From positions 1 to 64,000 of the forward strand of contig JAFREE010000012.1 of NCBI GenBank assembly GCA_019400425.1: DNA of 64,000 nt, in the 5' to 3' direction. Shown in pieces: positions 20,828 through 32,345 of the stretch (the first letter of the stretch is position 1; every line of letters begins with the position of its first letter). The translations under genes and the position numbers were made by a program. This stretch comes from Hymenochaete sp. R1. Its lineage: Eukaryota > Basidiomycota > Agaricomycetes > Hymenochaetales > Hymenochaetaceae. The notes below the pieces were generated by a model. That model did no database searches. It was not told where the DNA came from and worked only from the letters and a program-made list of their open reading frames with translations.

Positions 20828-22949
20828 ATGGAGACTTTCAGTCTACTGTCAAGAGGTGGAGTCAAGTTTAACAAAAAGAAGTTTCAAAATGACATCAAAT
20901 TGTTCAATGTAAGTGTTCTTACGTTGTCTACTTTGTACCGCACGCCTGGGTATCGACCATATCGTCAGGAAAATGGGCATAGAAAATCACCGACCAATAA
21001 AATAACAGATCGCAGCACGCTACCTCCAGAACTGGACTTCTTCAAATATGCGTCAAAGGTGGCACCTGAACGAAAGACAGCGCAACAAAGCTCACGCTCG
21101 GATCCCGAGCTTGAGGCTGTGAGTGACCAGGAGCGGAGGCATGCTAGGAGAACGAGCTTAACAGAAGAGGACCGAGAAGAAGGTCCAAGCACCCTTCGGC
21201 ATCGAGTGACGACCAAAGGAACAGATGTTCCCGAACCTCTGGAGTCGTTTGAAGATCTGCATACAGTATTTGAAGCACCTACTCTCTTGCTGCAGAATTT
21301 GCGAGGATGCGGGTACGATCTTCCGACACCTATCCAAGCTCACGGTGCTTCGATACTGCTGAGGGTGTGACGCTACCCTTTTTATTCTCGTTTTTTTTGT
21401 CTGACTGTTCATACAGAAGCGCGATCTAGCTGCAATTTCACCCACTGGAACGGGAAAAACGTTGTCATATCTCATTCCTATCATGACTCTGCTGAAGGAA
21501 CCCGTTGCAAAACTCCGTTCAAACGATGGAAAAGGTGTACGGGCAGTGGTAATTGCACCGACACGCGAACTGGCCCACCAGATCCATAACGAATGTTTGA
21601 AACTTGCCCAGGGGCGAAAGTGGAGAATAATTTTATTCAGCAAAGCAACGGCCAGCACGTTGAACGATAGAGCAGTTAGGGACAAAGTTGGTGAGTCATT
21701 TCAAAGCTTAACTTGACTGTGTCTCATTTTGGCCCATGTAAAGATGTGATTGTCTCTACACCTCTCCGCCTCCTAGATTCAATCAAAGCCGGTGATTTGG
21801 AGTTAGATAAGTATGTTTCTACCTTGAAAAAGTCTGTCATTCTGTCGCTCAGTTATCTTCAGTGTTCGGTTTCTGGTTTTGGATGAAGCTGATAGGCTGC
21901 TTGATGCTGAATTTGTCAACCAAACACAAGAGATTTTGGCGGGGTGTGCACACCCTGAAGTACAGAAGGCGGTTTTCAGTGCTACTCTTCCAGCCGGGGC
22001 AGAGAGAATTGCACTATCTGCTCTTCGAAATCCGGTAAGGGTTGTTGTAGGATTGAAGTAAGTGTTGTCTAGTCTGGATCTGAGTTTATCTCTTTGATAT
22101 GTTACGATTAATCCAGAGATACGCCTCTACCATCAATTTCTCAGAGCCTGGTGTACGTGGCGGACGAATCTTCAAAGCTACCAACCCTTTTGCAATACCT
22201 TTCCAAACCTTACTCCCCACCAATAATCATTTTTACTTCGACTCAACCTCGTGCTACTTCATTAGCAGAGCAACTTGTTTATAACAACGTCCAGAATGTA
22301 GACTGTCTTCATGCTGGTATGACGCAAAAAGAACGGGTTGATGCCATGTCGCGCATGCGAAACGGGGAGAGTTGGGTCATGGTTACTACAGAAGTCATGG
22401 CTCGTGGTTTGGACTTCAAAGGTATCCGTGGAGTTATCAACTTAGACTTCCCTACCAGTGTGCAGAGCTACGTGCATCGAATAGGTAAGTGGATTCGTAG
22501 GATTCTCTCGGCGCTCTTGCTAAACATGATCAGGCCGGACTGGAAGGGCGGGTCGCGAAGGGGCCGCTATAACGTATTTCGCTGACGAAGATGCGCCATT
22601 CTTGAAGTCGTAAGCCCATCTTGAATAACAGTGGAAACTTAGTGGTGTCAATGTTTCTTCCCAGGATAGCAAATGTGATGCTTCAGTCGGGATCGACTGT
22701 TCCGGAATGGATGCTCAAGTTGCCCAAACCCTCCCGAATGAAGAAACGTAAGATGGGCAAAGTAGATCGAGGAGATGCTGTCACGAAGGATGGACAGGTT
22801 GGCAAAGCAGATGCCCTGCGAAAGAAGTTTGTGCAATTTTGTGATCCAAGCTTTTAGATTGAACTCAAGCCGTTTTGATCTCCAGGGATATTGTCGAAGG
22901 ATCGAAGAAGAAGAGGCACAAAAGCGGGAGCGTGAATATCAACGAATAG
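20828..22949 (+). CDS. ROK1: DEAD-box RNA helicase Rok1/DDX52
   Basis: Rok1 is an ATP-dependent RNA helicase needed for 18S rRNA maturation in the nucleolus. The start at 20828 gives METFSLLSRGGVKFNKKKFQ, the family's conserved N-terminus. Helicase motifs appear in order: YDLPTPIQ (Q motif), SPTGTGKT (I), APTRELAHQ (Ia), VSTPLRLLDS (Ib), VLDEADRLL (II), FSATLP (III), IIIFTST (IV), TTEVMARGLDFKG (V) and HRIGRTGRAG (VI, split by an intron). The basic C-terminal tail ends DIVEGSKKKRHKSGS and then VNINE, which places the stop at 22947-22949 through an intron with donor AA|GTTTGTG. Seven to eight introns. Motif I begins with Ser where many DEAD-box proteins have Ala, common in this subfamily. Confidence 0.9.
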
Positions 22950-23308
22950 TCCTGTCTATGGAAAAGGATCCTTAATGGTCAAGCAGCTATATGACTATAA
23001 AGTGTAGTAGATGCTGCCGCAGCTGTAAAATTAGAAAAGGATTCCGTTATAGCCTTGTCTTGTCTAGCCAGGCTTGAAACTGAAAAATAAGCGTAAGACA
23101 ATTCTAGCAAATGAACGAGCGTGAGAATTAACTGTCATATTGGTGTTTCTGTTGTTGCTTTGATTGGTTATCGGCTAATACCGGAGGTTGTCCGCTCCAA
23201 TCTTTGCTGTGTTTCTCTCCGCAACTCTCTTGGTCCTCGTCCATTATATTTGACCGAGCGTCATCTTCATCTTCTTTCCTTCATCACGTTCATTACGACC
23301 CCGATACG
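22950..23308. other. intergenic region between ROK1 and the PRELID3-like gene
   Basis: 359 bases holding a ROK1 3' UTR and the promoter of the next gene. CT-rich sequence precedes the start codon at 23309. Nothing else seen. Confidence 0.4.
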
Positions 23309-23985
23309 ATGCACTACTTCTCGCAAGCTTTCAATTACAAGTGAGCTATCCAATCCTTTGCTTGCACTTTGCAGTTTATGACATTTCTGTTTGCCAGCCA
23401 TCCCTGGTCACACGTCGTAATTGGGATGTGGCATAAGTACCCCAACCCGCACTGCTCACATGTCATGAGCGTAGATGTGTTAGACCGAACGGTGGATCCA
23501 GATACAGGAATTGTGCGGACAGAGAGGATACTGGGCTGCAAGCAAAAAACACCTACATGGATCCTTAAGGTAAGCAAAAAACTTCGAATTTGCGGTCGTG
23601 TGCCGTGCTCTGACGTACTCAACAGCTCTTTGGTGGCTCTGAGGATGCTTTCGTGCGCGAAGTGTCGTTCGTCGACCCTCGAACTCAGACTTGCTCCATC
23701 ACCTCCGTTAACCTCTCGTTATCCCAATTCGCGACTTGCTACGAACGCATCCAATATATGCCCTCGCCATCACAGCCCAAGGCCCAGACGAATTTCACCC
23801 AATCCGCCGAAATCCAAGCTCGTTTGGACATCTGGAGGAGTATGTCCGATCGGCTGGAAAAGTTTCTTGCGGAGCGCTTCGAACAAAATGCTCATAAAGG
23901 CAAACTTGGTTTCACGGATGTTTTGAGGACTTTGTGGGAAGAACGTTGGGAGGGTAAGGAACAGCAGAGGATGATGCATTCGTAA
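23309..23985 (+). CDS. PRELI/MSF1-domain phospholipid transfer protein, PRELID3/Ups2-like
   Basis: Proteins of this group carry phospholipids across the mitochondrial intermembrane space together with Mdm35. The Ups2/PRELID3 branch carries phosphatidylserine for PE synthesis. Three exons start with MHYFSQAFNYNHPWSHVVIG, then MWHKYPNPHCSHVMSVDVLD and RTVDPDTGIVRTERILGCKQ. Family signatures include SFVDPRTQTCSITSVNLSLS and the ERIQYMPSP strand. The pattern DPDTG, then VDP plus an SVNLS strand, is closer to PRELID3 than PRELID1. The stop is at 23985. A second PRELI-domain gene, closer to Ups1/PRELID1, lies at 44808-45677. Confidence 0.83.
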
Positions 23986-24550
23986 TTCTTCGTTACTGTT
24001 TCTATTCTATCTTTTTCTTTGGAAAGCTTGAGTGGGTTTCTGATTATTCAAAAATGAATTATGTTCTCTATTGCCAGCAATAGAGGCATTGTTCCTTCCT
24101 TTAGACAGGTCTTACACCACTAGCCAACGGCGACTATCGCTGAATGCGGTGATGCCTTCATAGATTATTCTAGCATACCATTTTACTCGGCATTTGTATC
24201 ATCAATCATGGATTAGCTCAACTTCGTGTCTTGTGCTGCTTACATTCGTAGTAACATTCTTCAAATCCAATTCGATTCGTAGTTTTCCCTTATGATTGGC
24301 AGCTTACATAACGTCTGTGTCAGTCATGAGATGAAAACGAGAGCATATATTCCTCTAACACGCTTTCCTGCAGCGATTTACCATTACGCTACTGGCACTT
24401 TCACTTTCACCTCGCTTCGCCTTCGTCAGCGTCAGCTTCGACCAGTTAAGCCAAGCAGAGACGGTGGCTTCGCAGTAGTCTCGGATTCACACCGCGCCAG
24501 ACAGTAAGAAATTTGAACTCCAGACTCGTCATTGCACATAGCCCTGAATC
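23986..24550. other. intergenic region between PRELID3-like and TFIIIC genes
   Basis: 565 bases. A 71-codon open frame (24292-24507) shows no recognisable feature. The region presumably holds the 3' UTR and the TFIIIC subunit promoter. No repeat or RNA gene seen. Confidence 0.4.
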
Positions 24551-27500
24551 ATGGACGAGTTGGTTCAGCATTGTCTGAGGGAATTGGCCTTTGAAGGTGA
24601 TTTTGGTTAGTCTTTTTTTCAATCAAAAATTTGGGCATTTTCTTTTCCTTTCCTTTAATTCGGCGGATGGTTCCTTCATATCGTCGGCTGTATAGTTCCC
24701 GTGTGGCGAGGGCCCTTGGTTCGACTCCTGTCATGACCATCATCTCGAGTTCCCCGCTTTTCTCGCGTGACATGCTTTTTCGAATGTGGAAAATACTCCT
24801 CGAAAATCTTTCTTTCCAAGATATCTGACGGTTTTCAAACTTCAGGATGCGATGTGCATCGTCTACAAGGCTTCATCTCAGGATTCTATGCGTCGCACAA
24901 CTCTACTCCTCAGGCGCTTGACGAGCCATTTTACGGATTCGTCTGGAAACTCCTAGCTCTCCTACCTTCCGTCAAGATTGGTCTCATCCCGGAGGGTCAA
25001 CACAAGGACGTCTTCATTCCTTCGCAAACCAAAGGAAAGGATAAAACTTCTGCCGATGATAAACGAACTAGGAACCCGTCATTGGTAGGAATTGAAAATG
25101 CCTCCAACTTCGACCTTCCTACTCTTTTGGAGTTATATGGAGCACGGTTGAGAATCGCCGTGGATTTCGAAACATGTTTTGTGTCTATCACTGGTTCACA
25201 CATAAGAGTAAGTCTGGAATCGGCTCTGATGTATCCATTTACTTACTTCTGCCCTAGCCATCGAAATTATCGCCAATCGTATATGCAGGCTTACAACTTA
25301 TAAGCCGCGCTCGCGAAAAGGGATTAAGCGTCCTTGATCTCGGGAAAAACATAGGTTGTGATCAGAAGACGTGCTTTCACATTGTCAAGCAACTTGTCGA
25401 CATGAATATGGTGTACGTATTTCTCCTTCATTTACTATTGGATACTATTACTCACTATACATCAGCATAAAGCTTAGGCGTGGAGGAAATAGCCAGAACT
25501 TTTGTGTTCACAAGTACTTTCACGAGAGGAGCTCTACGTTTCAAGAAATACGGGAGGAAGAGAAAGGCGTGCAAAATGATCTCGAGCAGGGCGCAGTAGA
25601 GGAAGACACGGTTACCAATGCATTCCCTGAGTTCTCCCCGATTGGCCCCATTCATATATCAAGCCTTACACTACTCCGCCAAAGAGTAGAAACGTTGCTT
25701 AAGCATTCACCGAACAGGATGCAGAGACTTGCAAACATATGCATCAAAATCGTAAGTACTTGTTTCTGCCATTGGGCGGGGCGGACCTGCTCACCCATAT
25801 TTTGTCGACAGGGCTACATCCCCGAATCAAGGACAGACCGCAGATTTTTTATCACACGTCTGCTTGATCTCATCAAAGAAGGATCGATAGAAATCGTTCT
25901 CATGGATGGCTCGACTGAAGAAACACAAAAACAAAAGTTTATTCGTTTGCGCGACGAGATCAGCACGGGACACGCAAAGATACAGGAAGCTGAAGAAGAA
26001 ATGGTGGATGGGCTCGTGACCGAAGGTGAATCCGTCTATAAAGGACCTTATTCTGTTCCCTTTTACGATTCTTTGTCGCAGAATCAAATATTCTTGGGCG
26101 CTCAGTGAGCTCAGTGAAGACGCTTCACTATCAAATCCTTGAGCTTGTGCATCAATCGGGAAAGTTGGGCATCACAGTGAACGTACGCTCTGCTCTTACA
26201 CCCTAGTGGCTTGACTTTTGCTTACTTTTTTTCAGGAAATTTCAGATCGATTAGGGTCTTTTGATAAGAGGACAATCGTTCATCTCCTGAACCGCATGGA
26301 ACGGCAACCCCCCGTACATCTAGCACATATGTCTCTAGTCCAGACGATGGAGTTCCATTTCCGGGAGCGACGTTATCGCTACTTCACTTTGGACAATGCG
26401 CTTGAACTGGCAGCTTCACTCCCTGATTTTCAAGTACCCACGGGTTCATACTCAAGCGAGCAAGTCGTTGAGTCGGGACGCTTTGCATCCGTTGAAGGAA
26501 AGCAATGTTATGAAAACGACGATGGCCTTCTGGAGTTTTTGATGAGTTTCGACAGAAGAAACGCGCAGAAACGGATCGAACGACGGGAGAAGGTTGTCAA
26601 AGGCGATGCTGCCATGAAGAAACTACAAGGACAAAAGGCATCAAAGAAACCGAAGCTAAGCGCGGGAATCAACCCTATTCTTCCGGATGGGACTCGAAAA
26701 CGCGGCAGGCCGAAGAAGGACGCTAGCACACCTAGCAAACGAGCGAAGGGTGACGAGCCTAACGAGGCCTCGGGCATGGCTTCACTTAGAGATCCAATCC
26801 AACTCGATTCACTCATTTCCATGCAGACCAGTAATGATCTTGGCAAAAATGAAAACGATACGTATATGGAAGGAGGACCTGCCACTGAAATAACCCCAGA
26901 AATGGGTGCGGGTGCGGAGCTCGAAGGTGGCGAAGCAAGTGACAATGTAACGGGCAAACGTAAGAAAACGGATGACATACCCGAACAAGCGTATGTTTCA
27001 GTCAATGAACCTCACACTTCAAGGGCAACAGCAAGGAGAGGACGTCCGCCAAAGAAAAAGCGAAAAATTTCAGCTCAGAAGAGGTCTCCTCCCATCGAAA
27101 AGTCAGTCAGTGACCCAGATGCCACTGTATCTCAGCTTCCTCTTACTCCTGGGAAAGAAGAGATATCACACTCGCCTTCGAACGACCCATCGGTACTTAC
27201 CTCAGAAGTCGCTGATGTAAGCGCGAGAAACGAAGATTCAGCCTCAGTCGTGATGAAGTCGCGCCTCAAGAATACCACTGGAGAAGCCCTTTCAGAGTCC
27301 ATCATTTCCGGTGAGAAATGGCCCAATGATGACGAGACCCCTTCAATACATCAAGGTGCCCATTCCCATGTATCACTACAAACGCAGGCCGAAGACAAGC
27401 CAGTAGAATCTCAGCTTAGCGATTCTAAACGTTCCATATTTCACGCGTTGCAACCAACCGCCGAAATGCACCGGCAAGCTTCAAGAAACTTAACAGCTTT

Positions 27501-30500
27501 ACGAAGGGAGAATGAACTATTGCACCTTGTGGAAGAGTTTGGCATCGTCAACACCTCCAACGGCGATTTCTTCGACAAATACAGGGAGACCAAAAAGGCA
27601 TTGGTTCGCGCCGGTGAAGAAACGAGTGGGCCGGTTGATTCGACGATCGACCGACGGACACTCAGCTATACGCTCGACAAACTAGAGTCCGCTGGCAAGA
27701 TAAGACTTGTGACCACGAACGTTCTGTCGCTGAACGGAGCGCAGCGTGTGATGCGATTTGTCTCCCTTCCCTCAATACCGGAGTCGGCCTTGCAGGAATT
27801 CATTGCGAGTCAAGGACTTATTACGAGACCGGAGCAGACCTCCCAACCAAATTCGAGGATCGAAGTTCCCAAAGCGGACCAGAAACAATCTCGTCCTCGG
27901 ATGTCGAAGAAGCCGAAAGCTCAGCAGGTAGTCCCACCTCCGAAACAGAACCAACAAGAGGATAGCGCAGCTATGATTGCTCGACGAATTTTTGATGGGC
28001 ATGTCACGCAAGAACGTATTGACGAGCTTTTCGCGCAAAACGAAGAAGTTATTCGCGAAGCCTTACTACTCGAGAAACAGACTATATCTCAAGCATGCGG
28101 ATTCTTCCCCGGGAAGTACACTCGTGCGCGCGAGCTACATATACATTTGACGAATGTCTTCGAGACAAAGTCTGCTTCTTCTTACGTCATTTCATATGAG
28201 CAAAGAATCGTTGATTGGGGCATCATCGAGAATGATTTACCCCTGGCAACATTCTGTGCATGTTTCAAGTCGCACCATCTTGAACGGGATCTTCATAATG
28301 CCCTAAAAACCCGGGAAAAAAGGTTGACACCAGTAAAGGACATCCCATCACAGTGGAAACATGCTTTGCATGTGGGGAAATCCAAAACAGTCGCTGCTGT
28401 TTTCGAACTTCTCAAGACTTTACAATCTCTTGGGATCGCGACACCAGTAAAAGAACGACATATTGAGAGTACTTCCACTTTCAGTTGTGAGGACTTATCC
28501 GGTGCAACAAGGTGTTTCGAAATGATTCACAATACGCTTGAAAACAAGTCGGCGTTCTCGCGTCCAAAGTTTTGGAGGTTTAATGTATCAGCACCTCTGT
28601 ATCTCTTCTCTATACAGGAAAACCCTATCCCTTTCTTCAAGTATTCAAATATCAGCACTCTGCCTGATGTTTTGTTGTTTTGGGACGATCTGAGAAAGCT
28701 GTCGCTTAGGATTGCCCATGCAAGAGCGGTTAGGGAGTATGCGGAGCCCGCCGACCATTGTCAAGCCAGAATTGATGAGAACTTAGCGGCATCTTTGCGT
28801 CGTGCAGCGTCTTGGCGATCCGATTACAAGTTATCCTGGGTCCAGACGCAGTACTTGAACAGAAGTGTCCCTCGTGTCATAAAATTCGGAGGAACCTGGC
28901 ATGAGGCAGAGGGTAATCCGGGAATATTACGAAAGCTTTGCGACATTACATCGGCTCCTCTCTCCGCTATTCAGGATTTCTTTGAGAACTATCGTCGTCA
29001 AAGTTTGAAGACGCGAGGAGACGGGACACCCGATCTCTCTGCAGGCGTTGACAAGGATAAGCTGGAGGCGGCGCGGGCAAATTTGATTCGCAATGCAGCT
29101 GGGGCGACTCAGACTCGAGAACAGCAATGGAAGGCTTTGGTCGAAAAGGTTCATCCTCAACTAGAGAAGGGAGTCGCGGCTGCTCGTCTGCTGCGACTAC
29201 GTCGAGCCTTCGTGAGTGGTAACGTTGTGCAGGATAATCGATGGTGGGAACAGGAGATTGCAGAAGCTATACGGTCATCTGATAGGACGCGAGGTTATCG
29301 AGGAATATTGCGCCCCTCGCTCTTGCAACATAAACTACATGGGCAAACAACTGCTCAGCGACCCTTACGGACCACACCAATAACTCGACGAGTCGCATCT
29401 AACGACAAACCGCTTCATGTGCTCATCCAGATGCAGGGAAATATGATGGCTGCAGACCCAGGCGAAGTCAACAAACCAAAGCCAAGGAAGAAAAAGAAGG
29501 ATAATGAAGGTGAGCAAGATATTCTTCCAACCCTATCGAACTTCTGAACCGACGCACATACGGTCATAGCATTGAACTCCAACGGTCCCGAGCAACCTTA
29601 TCGAAGTCGAAGACAACGATTTATTTGGAACGCAGATTTCGACGAGCTAGCACGGGATGCAACGGCCATTATTAAAGCACGATGTGGCCCTGAACGTAGG
29701 ATTGACTACACGTCCTACAGTCAAGTATTTCCGCTCGTGCCGAGAAATTCAGTGCGCCAACGAATGATAACTCTAAGGAGCCAGCCGGGTGCGGAGGCCT
29801 ATCTAGAGCGCCTTGAAGAATGTTGGAAAGAGCTATGGGAAAAGAAAAGAGGTGCTGAAGAGCTGCCCGATGAGAATCCGCTCAGCTTGACAGACTATGA
29901 TCTCGTGTGTCATATCGAGTACTTGCGGGCAAACATCGACAAGAATGCCATGTATGTGGCAGTTGAGTATATGTGTAGAGCACGTTACTAAAAGATTTCT
30001 AGCCGGGTCGGAGTGTCGACGAAGTCACGCGTGGAGTTTTGCGCTTTGCCCTCTGATATCAAGTCTTTTGAAGCCAACTGGGACTTGGAAGAGAGACAAC
30101 CGACTTATGCCAACACCGATTTCTTGTCAAACGCGGGATTGACAGAAGACATTCGCGAAAAGGCGTTCTTCGATCTGCCTATTATAGTAGACCATGCTAT
30201 TGATTTAAGTGACGCTGTTCGCCAAGAATGGGAGTCATTCGCTGATGCTGCTTTGAAAGTGCGTTCTAGAATTGACTGCTGAATCGTCCATGCTCAATTT
30301 TCGATTAGATGGTAATAGGAACGCCAGTCGAATCCTATGATGCACAAAGAGCATCAAATGCCCTTCGTTTTGTAGGGGATGATGCCGCTAAAGACAGCAT
30401 GGACTATCTTTTATCCCAAAATGTTATTTCAAAGCTGGTAAAGGATCCATCGCGGCTCCAGCCGGGCCCTGCCGTGAAGATCTCTGACCAGTGCGTAAAC

Positions 30501-31749
30501 TCTCTAAGGTAATAACCTGTCCATTGACCAATCACGTATAAAGCAATCAAAGCGCCCTTGGAGGGATCTATTCTCGGGACCTTATACAGGATGCTTTCCA
30601 ACTAGAAGAGTCTTACTCTGAAAATGCAGGGGAGTTGCAAGAATGGCCATTCGTGTCCAGCGAAGGTGATACTGCAGCGTTACTGCAGCTCGTAACGGAC
30701 CATGCATTCGATTTTGAGATAAATGACCCACACGACCATGGAGTGAACAACAACATCTTTAGCAATAGCAGAAAGTTCGGTCAGTGTTTTGATTTTAGCG
30801 GGAAACAGAGAAAACTGACTTCGCTCGTTTTCTATGCAGATGACGATGATATAGAACTAAATGTCAATGTCCGCCTCACGCGTGCCGAGGACCCATCGCA
30901 AGACGAAAACCCATCCACATGCGACCAACAAGTTGCAGCTAGCACGGCAAGTAAAAAGTCACACGTATCGGTGGTTCATACCGGCCGAGCGTGCCGTTTT
31001 CTCTCACCAGAAGGCGTCATTGATTGTGAGAAATGCATCGAGAGTGCTACAGCACTTCTGAGCGTCTGGCCATCGGAACGTAGAGAGATTGCCCATAAAG
31101 TTCTAAATGCTGTGGGTGAACATGATGAACACGGTCTATCGGTTGCTAATCTTTTGGTAAGTGTCCCCTTATCGTTTCCGGTCAGTGCCGTATTGACTTT
31201 TTCCTAGCTCTGCCTCCAAGAACATTCTCGAGGCAATACACTTTCCGTGGTGCACAGCATGCACATGCTCTCAATACCCCTGTTGTACATTGTTGGTTAC
31301 AACGCTCCGCACTTACTGTCAGCCGAACATGCAGGTCGTTGGGCACTGACCGTCTCGGAAGTCGGGAAGAGCCCAGTGAAAGTATTCCCGAGACGGTGGT
31401 TAGATCTCAAAGGGAATCGAGTTCCAGAAGTGTGGGAGGCGGCTGTCCGAGCCTTGGTGGGGCTCGTACATTCGAGACCAGGTGTTACCCAGGTAGGTTT
31501 TCACATGTTGAGCCTATATATATTGGTAGCTGAACGTGCTGCTTGTAGTTCGATCTTCGACAAAGGCTGAAACATATGTACGATAGACCGGAGGTGAATG
31601 ATGTCTTAAATTATCTGGTGGCGGACAATATGTTATATTATCGAGCGGTTGGAATGGTTGCGCCTTGCTTCGAGGTAGTGGAAGGAAATGAAGAGCGGGG
31701 TGTGTGCTGGTTCATCAGAGAAGATAAACACTGGTATGATTGTTTGTAA
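24551..31749 (+). CDS. TFC3: TFIIIC largest DNA-binding subunit (tau138/Tfc3, B-block-binding)
   Basis: This subunit of RNA polymerase III factor TFIIIC binds the B box inside tRNA genes. About 2,000 residues over roughly 13 exons. The start is MDELVQHCLRELAFEGDFG, and exon 2 opens CDVHRLQGFISGFYASH. Winged-helix segments follow: KGLSVLDLGKNIGCDQKTCF, GYIPESRTDRRFFITRLLDL and GKLGITVNEISDRLGSFDKR, the last typical of B-block-binding domains. An Arg/Lys/Gly stretch holds two AT-hook-like motifs, RKRGRPKKD (about 26697) and RRGRPPKKKRK (about 27034). A 1,100-codon exon covers 26235-29509. Its open frame runs 38 bases past the true donor (GAAG|GTGAGC) to a stop that splicing removes. The C-terminal exons (RRQRFIWNADFDELARDA onwards) end at 31749. 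The first intron is unusually long and carries a B-box match. Confidence 0.87.
24606..24845 (+). other. unusually long first intron (240 nt) of the TFIIIC subunit gene
   Basis: Donor GGTTAG after codon GAT TTT G and acceptor CTTCAG before GATGCG join GDFG to CDVHRLQ in frame. Other introns in this window are mostly 48-70 nt. The extra length contains a tRNA-like frame, a B-box match and downstream T4/T5 tracts. Confidence 0.7.
24666..24741 (+). promoter_or_regulatory. tRNA-like B-box element in the TFIIIC intron (candidate ETC site or tRNA relic)
   Basis: GGTTCGACTCC at 24718-24728 matches the pol III B-box consensus GGTTCGANTCC at every position. It lies inside a 76-nt span bounded by GATGGTT (24666-24672) and GACCATC (24735-24741), which pair over seven positions like an acceptor stem, and a T4 tract follows at 24758-24761. 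An anticodon-loop-like GTGTGGC sits about 20 nt before the B box. Against a working tRNA: the T stem pairs only two bases, the T arm is three bases out of register, and no clean A box is visible. I therefore call a B-box element or decayed tRNA, not a tRNA gene. Confidence 0.4.
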
Positions 31750-32345
31750 AGTACACTATTTTTAGGCATATATTTCTAGTTGGAAGCTATCGGAAGCAAA
31801 GGGGATGGTAAAGTTGGAATACCCGTGGTGTCTGGATATATGCGTGATGTTCGTTGAATGAAAAGGCAGTGTTGAAATATCGAGGCTAGGCCGGGTGTAA
31901 TTTAAGATCCACGTTGATACCGTTGATACGGTAGTGAGTAGAATCTGTTGGAGGATAGAGAGAGGATGAGAAGCATGGCGACGTCGGTGATGAGAGCGGT
32001 GGTCATCGTTGTCGTTGCGAGGCCAACGCTTGCCTATTGTAATCCGCCTCCTCAATGAAGCCACCCCTTCTCTCTCTTCCTCCCTCCCTCCTCCATCTTC
32101 ATCCTCTTTCTCGACGTCTGCTCTCGGCTGGACCGTCACAAGTCTACTTTCCTTTCCTCTTCTCATTTATTCATTTCGTACTTTTCAACTTCGTACGCTC
32201 GTTGAACGATCTTTTTTTCTGTTTTCCTTTACACCCTCCTGTTTGTTGTGCATTGCATTTCGAGGTACGTGCATACCGGATTCGCCGGACGACGCCATGG
32301 CCTGATAGTTACCTGGCAGGATCCATCTTCAGATCTATCCATACC
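31750..32345. promoter_or_regulatory. CT-rich intergenic region upstream of the 8-TM protein gene
   Basis: 596 bases. From about 32060 to 32240 the plus strand is strongly pyrimidine-rich (CT tracts), typical of fungal promoters and 5' leaders. An in-frame ATG at 32055 opens into the next gene without a stop, but the translation is low-complexity and I prefer the later start. Confidence 0.45.

Noticed and set aside
24660..24765. A functional intronic tRNA-His gene
   Set aside because: The B box and a 7-bp outer stem are present, but the T stem pairs only two bases, the T arm is three bases out of register with the acceptor, and no good A box is visible. Retained only as a B-box element or relic.
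26508..27005. 165-codon frame antisense to the TFIIIC exon
   Set aside because: A shadow of the charged, codon-biased region of the sense gene.
29510..29547. TFIIIC subunit ends at the stop at 29547
   Set aside because: A GAAG|GTGAGC donor just upstream and a CATAG acceptor at 29570 remove that stop, and the following exons continue a coherent protein to 31749.
32055..32345. N-terminal extension of the 8-TM protein from an ATG at 32055
   Set aside because: The frame is open but translates a pyrimidine-rich leader into low-complexity sequence; the ATG at 32346 gives a more ordinary start.
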